Program-made: the position numbers and the translations under genes | Source: Streptomyces coffeae | GTDB taxonomy: Bacteria; Actinomycetota; Actinomycetes; Streptomycetales; Streptomycetaceae | DNA length: 64,000 nt | Assembly: GCF_016741875.1 (NCBI RefSeq) | Contig: NZ_JAERRF010000004.1 | Location: 310,001-374,000 of the forward strand | Reading direction: 5' to 3' | Notes under the pieces: generated by a model | Told to the model about the DNA's origin: nothing | Database searches by the model: none | The model's input: the letters and a program-made list of their open reading frames with translations, nothing else | Shown: piece by piece, positions 31,726 through 39,748 of the stretch | Numbering within the stretch: position 1 is the stretch's first letter | Layout of the letters: every line of letters starts with the position of its first letter

Positions 31726-31754
31726 TTGACGAGGGAGCTGCTGAGGGGTGTGAT
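31726..31754 (+). promoter_or_regulatory. Candidate promoter of the ABC sugar operon
   Basis: TTGACG (31726-31731) and TGTGAT (31749-31754) are separated by 17 bases, ~50 bases upstream of the binding-protein start. The -35 is good and the -10 weak, which fits an activated or sugar-controlled promoter. Confidence 0.4.
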
Positions 31755-31804
31755 CCCTTCACTCACGTTCGTTTGTGTTGGATTTAACCTCCGTGGAGGG
31801 GGAC

Positions 31805-33088
31805 ATGGCACAGTCATCGTCAGAACATCGGATCTCCCGCCGTGCGCTGCTTCGGGGTACCGCGGCTGGAGCCGGGGCGGTCGCCCTCCCGACGCTGCTC
31901 ACCGCCTGCGGCGGTCCGAGCAAGGAAGTCAAGATCGGTTCCAACGCCTCGGACGCCGTTCCGCGCAAGGCGTTCGCCGAGGTGTTCAAGGCCTACGAGA
32001 AGAAGTCCGACAAGGGCGTCAAGGTCAACACCGTTGACCACGAGTCGTTCCAGGAGAACATCAACCGCTATCTCAAGGGCACACCGGACGACGTCTTCAT
32101 GTGGTTCGCCGGATACCGCATGCAGTTCTTCGCCCAGCAGGGGCTGCTCGCCGACATCAGCGACCTCTGGGAGGACTTCGACGGATTCTCCGGAGCGCTC
32201 AAGGCGCAGTCCACGGGCAAGGACGGCAAGCAGTACTTCGTGCCGTACTACTACTACCCGTGGGCGGTCTTCTACCGGAAGAGCGTCTTCGAGCAGCACG
32301 GCTACGAGATACCCAAGACCTTCGACGAGTACCGGGCCCTCGCCAAGCGCATGGACAAGGACGGCCTCGACGCCTTCGCCTTCGGCGACAAGGACGGCTG
32401 GCCGGCCATGGGTACCTTCGACTACCTCAACATGCGCGCCAATGGCTACGACTTCCATATCTCGCTGATGAGCGGAAAGGAGTCGTGGACCGATCCCAAG
32501 GTCAAAAACGTCTTCGACCTGTGGCGCGGTCTCATGCCGTACCACCAGAAGGGCGCCAACGGGCGGACCTGGCAGGAGGCGGCGCAGAGCCTGGCGCAGA
32601 AGAAGTCCGGGATGGCGGTCTTCGGACTGCCCCACCCGGGCCAGCAGTTCTCCGACGCCGACCGGTCCGACCTCGACTTCTTCCCCTTCCCGGAGATCGA
32701 CTCCGCCTACGGCCAGGACGCGGTCGAGGCCCCCATCGACGGCTTCCTGCTGTCGAAGAAGTCCAAGCGGCAGAAGGAGGCCAAGGAGCTGCTGAAGTAT
32801 CTCGCGACTCCGGCCGCCGAGGAGAAGTACCTGATGCGGGACCCCAACAATGTCGCGGTCCACAAGGAGGCGTCCACCTCCTCCTACAACACGCTCCAGA
32901 AGAAGGCTGCCGAACTGGTCTCCGGCGCCAAGCAGATATCCCAGTTCATGGACCGTGACACCCGCCCCGACTTCGCCTCACAGGTCATGATCCGGGCCAT
33001 CCAGCAGTTCATCAACAAGCCCGACGACATCGACGGTCTCACCAAGGACATCGAGTCCCAGAAGAAGACCATCTTCGCCGCCAGCTAG
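31805..33088 (+). CDS. ABC transporter sugar-binding lipoprotein
   Basis: This 427-residue family-1 extracellular solute-binding protein starts with a twin-arginine signal (ISRRALLRG) and a lipobox LTAC, giving lipidated Cys35. The mature part shows the usual two-lobe features (VFMWFAGYRMQFFAQQGLLADISDLW, PYYYYPWAVFYRKSVFEQHGYE), with aromatic residues for stacking sugar rings. It would deliver a sugar, plausibly an alpha-galactoside, to the two permeases that follow. ATG 31805 has GGAGGGGG upstream. The ATPase is missing from the operon, as is usual in Streptomyces, where MsiK serves many sugar importers. Confidence 0.93.
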   Translation: MAQSSSEHRISRRALLRGTAAGAGAVALPTLLTACGGPSKEVKIGSNASDAVPRKAFAEVFKAYEKKSDKGVKVNTVDHESFQENINRYLKGTPDDVFMWFAGYRMQFFAQQGLLADISDLWEDFDGFSGALKAQSTGKDGKQYFVPYYYYPWAVFYRKSVFEQHGYEIPKTFDEYRALAKRMDKDGLDAFAFGDKDGWPAMGTFDYLNMRANGYDFHISLMSGKESWTDPKVKNVFDLWRGLMPYHQKGANGRTWQEAAQSLAQKKSGMAVFGLPHPGQQFSDADRSDLDFFPFPEIDSAYGQDAVEAPIDGFLLSKKSKRQKEAKELLKYLATPAAEEKYLMRDPNNVAVHKEASTSSYNTLQKKAAELVSGAKQISQFMDRDTRPDFASQVMIRAIQQFINKPDDIDGLTKDIESQKKTIFAAS

Positions 33089-33100
33089 GAGAATCGCGCA

Positions 33101-34018
33101 GTGCCGCTCAAGACCGCGCGGCGTGCCGGAGGACGGACGGGGCCGCGGAAGTTCACAGGCCGCGACCTCGCCGTCATCGGTGTGCTGCTGGGCATACCCA
33201 TCCTGATCGATCTGGTCCTCATCTGGGGCCCGACCCTGGCCTCCATCGGCCTGTCCTTCACCAGTTGGGACGGAATCGGCGACATCAAGTGGGTGGGCAC
33301 GGACAATTACCAGGCCCTCTTCAACGACTATCCGCCGTTCTGGCCCGCCGTTCGCAACAATCTCCTCTGGCTGGCCTTCCTCGGTCTCGTCGCCACGCCC
33401 TTCGGACTGCTGCTCGCGGTGCTCATCGACCGGGGCGTCCGCTTCAGCCGGTTCTACCAGTCCACCATCTATATGCCGGTGGTGCTCTCACTCGCCATCG
33501 TGGGCTTTATCGCGCAACTGGTCTTCTCCCGGGACCAGGGTGCGCTCAACGCCGTCCTCGGCAACAAGGACAATCCGGTGGACTGGCTCGGCGACCCCGA
33601 CCTCAATATCTGGATGGTGCTCATCGCCGCGGCCTGGCGGCACACCGGGTATGTGATGATCCTCTATCTGGCCGGGCTGAAATCCGTGGATGCCTCGCTC
33701 AAGGAAGCCGCGGCGATCGACGGGGCCGGCGAGGTGCAGACGTTCTTCCGGATCGTGCTGCCCACCCTGCGGCCGGTCAATGTGATCGTCCTGGTCATCA
33801 CCGTCATCGAGGCGCTGCGCGCCTTCGACATCGTTTACGCCATCAATCACGGCCGCAATGGACTCGAACTCCTCTCCGTCCTGGTCACCGACAACATCAT
33901 CGGTGAGGCCAGCAGAATCGGATTCGGATCCGCCGTCGCCGTCGTCCTGCTCACCGTGTCCCTGGGATTCATCGTGACCTATCTGGTCCAGGAGCTGCGA
34001 GGGGAGAAGAAGGGATGA
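33101..34018 (+). CDS. ABC sugar permease (MalF type)
   Basis: The 305-residue permease has six membrane helices and the EAA loop LKEAAAIDGAGEVQTFFRIVLP that docks the ATPase. It follows the binding-protein gene after 12 bases, with TAGGAG before GTG 33101. Its stop overlaps the next permease start (ATGA). Together they form the carbohydrate-uptake type 1 channel. Confidence 0.94.
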   Translation: MPLKTARRAGGRTGPRKFTGRDLAVIGVLLGIPILIDLVLIWGPTLASIGLSFTSWDGIGDIKWVGTDNYQALFNDYPPFWPAVRNNLLWLAFLGLVATPFGLLLAVLIDRGVRFSRFYQSTIYMPVVLSLAIVGFIAQLVFSRDQGALNAVLGNKDNPVDWLGDPDLNIWMVLIAAAWRHTGYVMILYLAGLKSVDASLKEAAAIDGAGEVQTFFRIVLPTLRPVNVIVLVITVIEALRAFDIVYAINHGRNGLELLSVLVTDNIIGEASRIGFGSAVAVVLLTVSLGFIVTYLVQELRGEKKG

Positions 34019-34941
34019 CCGTCACCACGCCCACGGCCCCCGTACGGCCCACTGCCCCCGCGGAACCGGCCAGGCGCAAGCGTCCCCGGGTGCGTCCCGG
34101 CAGGCTCGGCGTACACGCCTTCCTGATGACCGTCTCGCTGGCCTTCCTCGCCCCGCTGCTGCTCGCCGTCTACGCGTCGCTGCGCCCGTACGAGGAGACC
34201 GCCGAACACGGCTACTTCTCGCTGCCGCGCCATTTGTCGTTCGACTACTACAAGCAGGCGTTCAGCGATTCCGGTATGGGCAAGTACTTCGTCAACTCGC
34301 TCATCATCGCGGTGCCCGGGGTGCTGTTGACGCTGTTCCTGGCCTCGTTCGTGGCCTTCGCGGTCACCCGGCTCCAGATGCGCGGCGGACTGGTGCTGCT
34401 GATGGTGTTCACGGCGGGCAATCTGCTGCCGCAGCAGGTGATCGTCACCCCGCTCTATGTGCTCTTCAACAAGATCAACCTGCCGTACTGGATGTCGGAC
34501 TCGATGACGATGTACGACTCCTACTGGGCCGTGCTCGCCGTCCAGGTGGCCTTCCAGGTCGGCTTCTGCGTCTTTGTCCTCGCCAACTTCATGCGGACGC
34601 TGCCGATCGAGCTCGTCGAGGCGGCGCGGGTGGACGGCGCGGGGGTGTGGACGCAGTACTGGCGGATCACCCTCCCGCTGTGCCGCCCGGCCCTGGCGGC
34701 CCTGGGGACCTTGCAGTTCACCTGGATGTACAACGACTTCCTGTGGGCGCTGGTCTTCATCTCCAACGGGGACAAACTCCCGGTCACCTCCGCCCTGAAC
34801 AACCTCCGCGGGCAGTTCTTCACCGATTACAACCTGCTGGCGGCGGGTTCGGTGATCGTGGCGCTGCCGACGGTGCTGGTCTTCCTGCTGCTCCAGCGCC
34901 ATTTCATCGCCGGACTCACCCTCGGGGCCAGCAAGGGCTGA
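34015..34941 (+). CDS. ABC sugar permease (MalG type)
   Basis: This 308-residue second permease has a basic Pro-rich N-terminus, six helices and the EAA motif LVEAARVDGAGVWTQYWRIT. It overlaps the upstream permease by four bases, so the pair is translationally coupled. It ends the operon; a 13-bp stem terminator follows 37 bases later. Confidence 0.94.
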   Translation: MTVTTPTAPVRPTAPAEPARRKRPRVRPGRLGVHAFLMTVSLAFLAPLLLAVYASLRPYEETAEHGYFSLPRHLSFDYYKQAFSDSGMGKYFVNSLIIAVPGVLLTLFLASFVAFAVTRLQMRGGLVLLMVFTAGNLLPQQVIVTPLYVLFNKINLPYWMSDSMTMYDSYWAVLAVQVAFQVGFCVFVLANFMRTLPIELVEAARVDGAGVWTQYWRITLPLCRPALAALGTLQFTWMYNDFLWALVFISNGDKLPVTSALNNLRGQFFTDYNLLAAGSVIVALPTVLVFLLLQRHFIAGLTLGASKG

Positions 34942-34978
34942 GCGGATCCCCCTTACCTCCTTCCCCTCCTTGCCCGTT

Positions 34979-35007
34979 CGCGCCGCCGCGGTTTCCGCGG
35001 CGGCGCG
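34979..35007 (+). terminator. 13-bp perfect stem terminator of the ABC operon
   Basis: Bases 34979-34991 pair perfectly with 34995-35007 around a TTT loop. Confidence 0.85.
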
Positions 35008-35099
35008 ATCCGGCGGGATCCCGCACTCCGGTGCGATCGTGCGTTTCCGTGACAGGGTGATGCGGGCAACTGTCAGGAGGCGATGGAATAGGGGGAAAT

Positions 35100-36251
35100 G
35101 TGATCGTCTGGCTGAACGGTGCGTTCGGCGCGGGCAAGACCGCCACGGCCCGCGAGTTGGTGGACTTCATGCCCGGCAGCACGTTCTACGACCCGGAGCT
35201 GGTCGGCAACGGTCTGCGGATGCTGCTGCCCCGCAAGCGCTGGGAGGAGGTGTCCGACTACCAGGACCTGCCCTCCTGGCGGCGGCTGGTCGTGGACACC
35301 GGAGCGGCTCTGATCGCGGAGGTCGGGGGTCCGCTGGTGGTCCCGATGACGGTCCTCAGACAGGAGTACCGGGATGAGATCTTCGGTGGCTTCGCCGCCC
35401 GTCGGATACCGGTCCGGCATGTCCTGCTGCACACCGATGAAACGATCCTTCGCGAGCGAATAGCCAAGCGCGAGGAGATCCCGGGCGACACGGACGCCAG
35501 CGAGTCCGTCCGCCGCTGGTGTCTGGATCACCTCGCGCCCTACCGCGCCGCCCTGGGCTGGCTGACCACCGACGCCCATGTCGTGGACACCACCGGGCTC
35601 ACCCCGCGTCAGACGGCCGCGCATATCGCGGACGCCGTGCGCGACGGCGCCGGGAACTGCGACATCGTGCAGACCCCCGAGCCGACGGCCGCCACCCTGG
35701 CGGCCGGGGTACTGCTCTTCGACGAGGACGACCGGGTGCTGCTCGTCGACCCCACCTACAAGCCCGGATGGGAGTTCCCCGGCGGAGTGGTCGAGCCGGG
35801 CGAGCCCCCGATGTGCGCCGGGGTGCGCGAGGTCACCGAGGAACTCGGGGTCCGGCTCGACGCCCCGCTGCGGCTGCTGGTCGCCGACTGGGAGCGGCCC
35901 CAGCCGCCCGGATTCGGCGGTCTGCGGCTGCTGTTCGACGGCGACCGCCTCACCACGGAGGCCGCGCGCGAACTGCAACTGCCCGGCTCCGAACTGCGCG
36001 GCTGGCGCTTCGTCACCGAGAGCGAGGCCGCCGGGCTGCTGCCCCCGGTACGCCTGCACCGCCTGCGCTGGGCGCTGCGCGCCCGCGAACAGGGCTGCCC
36101 CCTCTACCTCGAGGCGGGCGTCCCCGCGGGCCGCCCCCTGGACGCGGCGACTCTGGAAGCCACGTTGGCCGACTCGTCGGCCCATCCGCCGGTCCACCCG
36201 CCTGCTGGCCCGCCGGCCGACCCGGCCGGAGTGCCGCGCCCGGCGGGCTGA
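35100..36251 (+). CDS. P-loop kinase (TmrB-like) fused to a NUDIX hydrolase
   Basis: The 383-residue protein has two enzymatic halves. Residues 1-180 form a P-loop domain with Walker A NGAFGAGKT (6-14), resembling the tunicamycin-resistance TmrB and AAA/zeta-type kinase group. Residues about 195-340 carry a NUDIX box, GGVVEPGEPPMCAGVREVTEELGV in parts, with the required G-x5-E-x7-RE-x2-EE-x-G spacing. The last 40 residues are Pro/Ala rich and disordered. The fusion suggests coupled handling of a phosphorylated nucleotide-like substrate. GTG 35100 overlaps an out-of-frame ATG and follows AGGGGG. Confidence 0.85.
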   Translation: MIVWLNGAFGAGKTATARELVDFMPGSTFYDPELVGNGLRMLLPRKRWEEVSDYQDLPSWRRLVVDTGAALIAEVGGPLVVPMTVLRQEYRDEIFGGFAARRIPVRHVLLHTDETILRERIAKREEIPGDTDASESVRRWCLDHLAPYRAALGWLTTDAHVVDTTGLTPRQTAAHIADAVRDGAGNCDIVQTPEPTAATLAAGVLLFDEDDRVLLVDPTYKPGWEFPGGVVEPGEPPMCAGVREVTEELGVRLDAPLRLLVADWERPQPPGFGGLRLLFDGDRLTTEAARELQLPGSELRGWRFVTESEAAGLLPPVRLHRLRWALRAREQGCPLYLEAGVPAGRPLDAATLEATLADSSAHPPVHPPAGPPADPAGVPRPAG

Positions 36252-36785
36252 GGGGCGGGCTGACCGCGGCTGGCTGGGTCCCTGGGGGCGGGTGTGAGGT
36301 GGCGGGGGCCGTGTGGGTGACCGGAGCGCCGCAAGTCATCTGGCGCTGGGCGGGGTTGAGTCGTGGTGGCCGAATCGGGCCGACGGTCGGCCCGGCCGGG
36401 GCGGGCCGAGCGCGACCGGCTGAGGCGACCGGGCCCCGGCTGACCCGGCCGGAGTGTCGGACCGGCGCGCCGCACGTCTGCGCCCGCCCGGCGGACTCGA
36501 CGGCGTATCCGGTGCACCCTCGCCGGTGAGCTGGACCGCCACTCCGGCGGCCAGTGGAGTGGCGATCCGGCGCTGGTGACCAGACCGCAGCCGAGCAGTT
36601 CGCCGAAGGCTCGCGCCCCCAAGTGGCCTGGCGCCGAGCCGGGTTGGGCCGTGGTGACCGAATCGGGCCGACGGTCGGCCCGGCCTTGGGCGCTGGTTCC
36701 GGCCGCCACGGCGGGCGGCTCACGCCGTCCGGCCGGGCGGCCGGGCGGCCGGAACCGCCTGAGGGCGGGCCGGCCGCGCGTGGGC
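36252..36785. other. 534-bp non-coding region with a duplicated 66-bp segment
   Basis: No gene is supported between the convergent kinase-NUDIX and dipeptidase genes. Segments 36331-36396 and 36620-36685 are direct repeats of about 66 bases at roughly 80-85% identity. They share an exact block GAATCGGGCCGACGGTCGGC plus CCGGCC, whose centre is a tight inverted repeat (GGGCCGAC/GTCGGCCC). Further GACCCGGCCGGAGTG-like fragments occur at the end of the upstream gene and near 36446. The hairpins may stop transcription from both sides. Confidence 0.6.
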
Positions 36786-38183
36786 CTAGCGCTTGCCCGC
36801 CGCGTACGCCGTCAGGAACAGCGCTTCCGTGAGCGAGAGTTTCTCCAACTCCTCCGGCGAGACGCTCTCGTTGACCGCGTGGATCTGCGCCTCGGGCTCG
36901 CTCAGCCCGATCAGCAGAATCTCCGCCTCCGGATAGAGCGAGGAGAGCGTGTTGCACAGCGGAATCGAGCCACCCTGACCCGCCGTCGCCATCTCCTGGC
37001 CGTCGTACGCCACGCGCATCGCCACCCGCATCGCCTCGTACGCCGGGCTGCTGGTGTCCGCGCGGAACGGCTGGCCCTCGCCGATCTGCTCCACCGCGAC
37101 CCTGGCCCCCCACGGCGCCGCGGCCCGGAGGTGCTCGGACAGCAGCCGGTTCGCCTCGCTCGCTGCCACCCCCGGCGGTACCCGCAGGCTCACCAGCGCC
37201 CGCGCGCTCGCCTGCACCGAGGGGGTCGCGCCGATCACGGGCGGGCAGTCGATGCCCAGCACCGTGACGGCCGGGCGCATCCAGATGCGGTCCGCGACCG
37301 TGCCCGCGCCGATCAGCTCGACCCCGTCCAGCACCTTGGCGTCCTTGCGGAAGTCCTCCTCCTCATACGTCAGTCCCTCCCACACCGCGTCCGACGCCAG
37401 GCCCTCGACCGCCGTCGAACCGTCCTCGGCGCGCAGCGAGTCCAGCATCCGGATCAGCGCGGCGAGCGCGTCCGGGGCCGCCCCGCCGAACTGGCCGGAG
37501 TGCAGATTGCCTTCGAGGGTGTCCACCGATACCCGCAGCAGCGTCATCCCGCGCAGTGTGGCCGTGACCGTGGGCAGCCCGACCCGGAAGTTCCCCGCGT
37601 CGCCGATCACGATCGTGTCGGCGGCCAGCAGTTCCGGATGCGCCTCCGCGTAGCGTTCCAGACCGCCGGTGCCCTGCTCCTCCGAACCCTCCACGATCAC
37701 CTTGACGTTGACCGGGACACCGCCGTGCTCCTTGAGTGCGCGCAGGGCGGTGAGGTGCATGATCAAGCCACCTTTACAGTCCGCCGCGCCGCGTCCGTAC
37801 CAGCGGCCGTCGCGGTCGGTCAGTTCGAACGGCGGGGTGAGCCAGGCGTCCTCGTCCAGCGGTGGCTGCACGTCGTAATGCGCGTAGAGCAGCACGGTCG
37901 GCGCGCCCGCCGGGCCGGGCAGCAGGCCGTAGACGGACTGGGTGCCGTCGGGGGTGTCCAGCAGCGCCACGTCCCGGAAACCCTCTGCCTCCAGGGCCTC
38001 CACCACCCATCTCGCGGCGGCCTCGCACTCACTGCGCGGAAACTGCGCCGGGTCCGCGACCGACTTGAACGCCACCAATTCGGCCAGTTCCCGCTTGGCG
38101 CGCGGCTGGAGGGCGGCGACGGTCGCGGCGAGCGCTGTGTGGTCCGCTTGGTCCGCGGCCGGAAGGTGTGGTGCCTGCTCCAT
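36786..38183 (-). CDS. M20-family dipeptidase/metallopeptidase
   Basis: The 465-residue protein has the M20 metal ligands in order: YAHYDVQPP (His and Asp), GRGAADCKGG (bridging Asp), VEGSEEQGT (catalytic Glu and ligand Glu), and a late His in EAQIHAVNESV. A dimerisation domain lies between residues ~190 and 320 (GNLHSGQFGG). It is cytosolic and would cleave dipeptides or N-acyl amino acids using two zinc ions. ATG 38183 is chosen because CAGGAG lies eight bases upstream; a GTG three codons earlier is too close to it. It is divergent from the reductase-family flavoprotein. Confidence 0.94.
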   Translation of the reverse strand: MEQAPHLPAADQADHTALAATVAALQPRAKRELAELVAFKSVADPAQFPRSECEAAARWVVEALEAEGFRDVALLDTPDGTQSVYGLLPGPAGAPTVLLYAHYDVQPPLDEDAWLTPPFELTDRDGRWYGRGAADCKGGLIMHLTALRALKEHGGVPVNVKVIVEGSEEQGTGGLERYAEAHPELLAADTIVIGDAGNFRVGLPTVTATLRGMTLLRVSVDTLEGNLHSGQFGGAAPDALAALIRMLDSLRAEDGSTAVEGLASDAVWEGLTYEEEDFRKDAKVLDGVELIGAGTVADRIWMRPAVTVLGIDCPPVIGATPSVQASARALVSLRVPPGVAASEANRLLSEHLRAAAPWGARVAVEQIGEGQPFRADTSSPAYEAMRVAMRVAYDGQEMATAGQGGSIPLCNTLSSLYPEAEILLIGLSEPEAQIHAVNESVSPEELEKLSLTEALFLTAYAAGKR

Positions 38184-38337
38184 GGGGGACACTCCTGTGC
38201 TGTGATGGGCACGTGTGTACGGCTTGATCCGGTGCCGCGATCATCCCACAGCGAGGTCACGCACCACCGCGCCGTAGGATGCGAACGGTGGGGGAACGCA
38301 GGGTGATCAGGTCGGCCGAGTGGGAGCGGAAGCACAC

Positions 38338-39579
38338 GTGAGCAGCGACAACACGGACCGGAACGGGGAGTCCCCGGCAGAGCCTTCGGCAGCGCCAGGC
38401 GACGAGTCGGTGTGGGACGTGGTGGTGGTCGGCGCGGGCCCCGCGGGTGCCTCGGCCGCCTACGCCGCCGCCTGCGCGGGACGCCGGGTGCTGCTGCTGG
38501 AGAAGGCCGAACTACCCCGCTACAAGACCTGCGGCGGCGGCATCATCGGTCCGTCCCGCGAAGCCCTTCCGCCGGGCTTCGAACTGCCGCTGCGCGAGCG
38601 GGTGCACGCGGTGACGTTCTCGATGAACGGCAAGCTTTCCCGTACCCGCCGCTCCAAGCAGGCCCTCTTCGGCCTCATCAACCGGCCGGAGTTCGACGCC
38701 GGTCTGGTCGAGGCGGCCAAGGACGCGGGCGCCCGGGTGCGCACCGGTGCCGCCGTCACCCGCGTCGAACAGCACGGCCCCTCGGTGCCGGACCGCCGCA
38801 CCGTCGCCGTGGTGCTCGCCGACGGCGAGACGCTGCTCGCGCGTGCCGTGGTGGGCGCGGACGGCAGCGCCAGCCGCATAGGAGCCCATGTCGGGGTGAA
38901 GCTGGACCAGGTGGACCTCGGTCTCGAGGTCGAGATCCCGGTCCCGCCGCCCGTCGCGGAGGACTGGGCCGGGCGGGTGCTCATCGACTGGGGCCCCATG
39001 CCCGGGAGTTATGGGTGGGTTTTCCCCAAGGGCGACACCCTGACCGTCGGCGTCATCTCCGCGCGCGGCGAAGGCGCCGGGACCAAGCGCTATCTCGAGG
39101 ACTTCATCGCCCGGCTCGGCCTGGCCGGATTCGAACCGAGCATCTCCTCCGGCCATCTCACCCGCTGCCGATCCGAAGACTCCCCGCTCTCCCGCGGCCG
39201 GGTGCTGGTGTGCGGGGACGCGGCCGGTCTGCTGGAGCCGTGGACCCGCGAGGGCATCTCCTTCGCCTTGCGCTCGGGGCGCCTCGCGGGTGAGTGGGCG
39301 GTCCGGATCGCCGAGGCCCACGACGCGGTCGACGCCCGCCGCCAGGCCCTGAACTACGCCTTCGCGATCAAGGCGGGGCTGGGGGTGGAGATGGGTGTCG
39401 GGCGCCGGATGTACGCGGCCTTCGCCCGCCGCCCCGGGGTCTTCCACGCGGCGCTCACCGGATTCCGCCCGGCCTGGCGCGCGTTCACCAAGATCACCCG
39501 CGGCACCACGACCCTCGCCGAGCTCGTCCGCACCCACCCGACAGCGCGCCGCGCCCTGATGGCGATGGACCGCGGCTAG
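38338..39579 (+). CDS. Geranylgeranyl-reductase-family FAD flavoprotein
   Basis: This 413-residue protein has FAD-binding VVVVGAGPAGASAAYAAA (GxGxxG) near residue 30 and the LEKAELPRYKTCGGGI motif typical of the digeranylgeranylglycerophospholipid/geranylgeranyl reductase family. GADGSASRIG is followed by the second FAD motif VLVCGDAAGLLEPWTREGISFAL. Members reduce isoprenoid double bonds or oxidise small molecules. An acidic N-terminal extension of ~25 residues precedes the fold. GTG 38338 is chosen; GGGAGCGGAAG lies upstream. No isoprenoid gene is adjacent, so the substrate is open (menaquinone side-chain saturation is one possibility). Confidence 0.88.
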   Translation: MSSDNTDRNGESPAEPSAAPGDESVWDVVVVGAGPAGASAAYAAACAGRRVLLLEKAELPRYKTCGGGIIGPSREALPPGFELPLRERVHAVTFSMNGKLSRTRRSKQALFGLINRPEFDAGLVEAAKDAGARVRTGAAVTRVEQHGPSVPDRRTVAVVLADGETLLARAVVGADGSASRIGAHVGVKLDQVDLGLEVEIPVPPPVAEDWAGRVLIDWGPMPGSYGWVFPKGDTLTVGVISARGEGAGTKRYLEDFIARLGLAGFEPSISSGHLTRCRSEDSPLSRGRVLVCGDAAGLLEPWTREGISFALRSGRLAGEWAVRIAEAHDAVDARRQALNYAFAIKAGLGVEMGVGRRMYAAFARRPGVFHAALTGFRPAWRAFTKITRGTTTLAELVRTHPTARRALMAMDRG

Positions 39580-39673
39580 CGGGGGTTTACTTCCGCGCCG
39601 GGTGGCGCCGGGTGGCGCCGGGCAGCCGGGACGCCCTGCTCCTGTGCCGCGGGCCGCGCGCCCCGCCGGGGGC

Positions 39674-39689
39674 TACTCCCGGGGGAGTA
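39674..39689. promoter_or_regulatory. Response-regulator operator candidate (TACTCCC-GG-GGGAGTA)
   Basis: A palindrome with perfect 7-base arms around GG is centred about 67 bases upstream of the likely start site of the two-component operon. Symmetric CTCCC/GGGAG sites are typical of NarL/FixJ-type regulators in actinobacteria. Autoregulation by the downstream regulator is inferred. Confidence 0.5.
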
Positions 39690-39736
39690 CGCCGGGCCAC
39701 CGCGTTCGGTGGACGACGCGGCAGGTCGGAGCCGTC

Positions 39737-39742
39737 TAGCGT
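39737..39742 (+). promoter_or_regulatory. -10 hexamer implying a leaderless histidine-kinase transcript
   Basis: TAGCGT matches the Streptomyces -10 consensus, and its predicted start site coincides with the ATG at 39749. No Shine-Dalgarno is visible upstream of that ATG, consistent with a leaderless mRNA. No clear -35 is seen, which fits an activator acting from the palindrome upstream. Confidence 0.4.
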
Positions 39743-39748
39743 GGCGGT

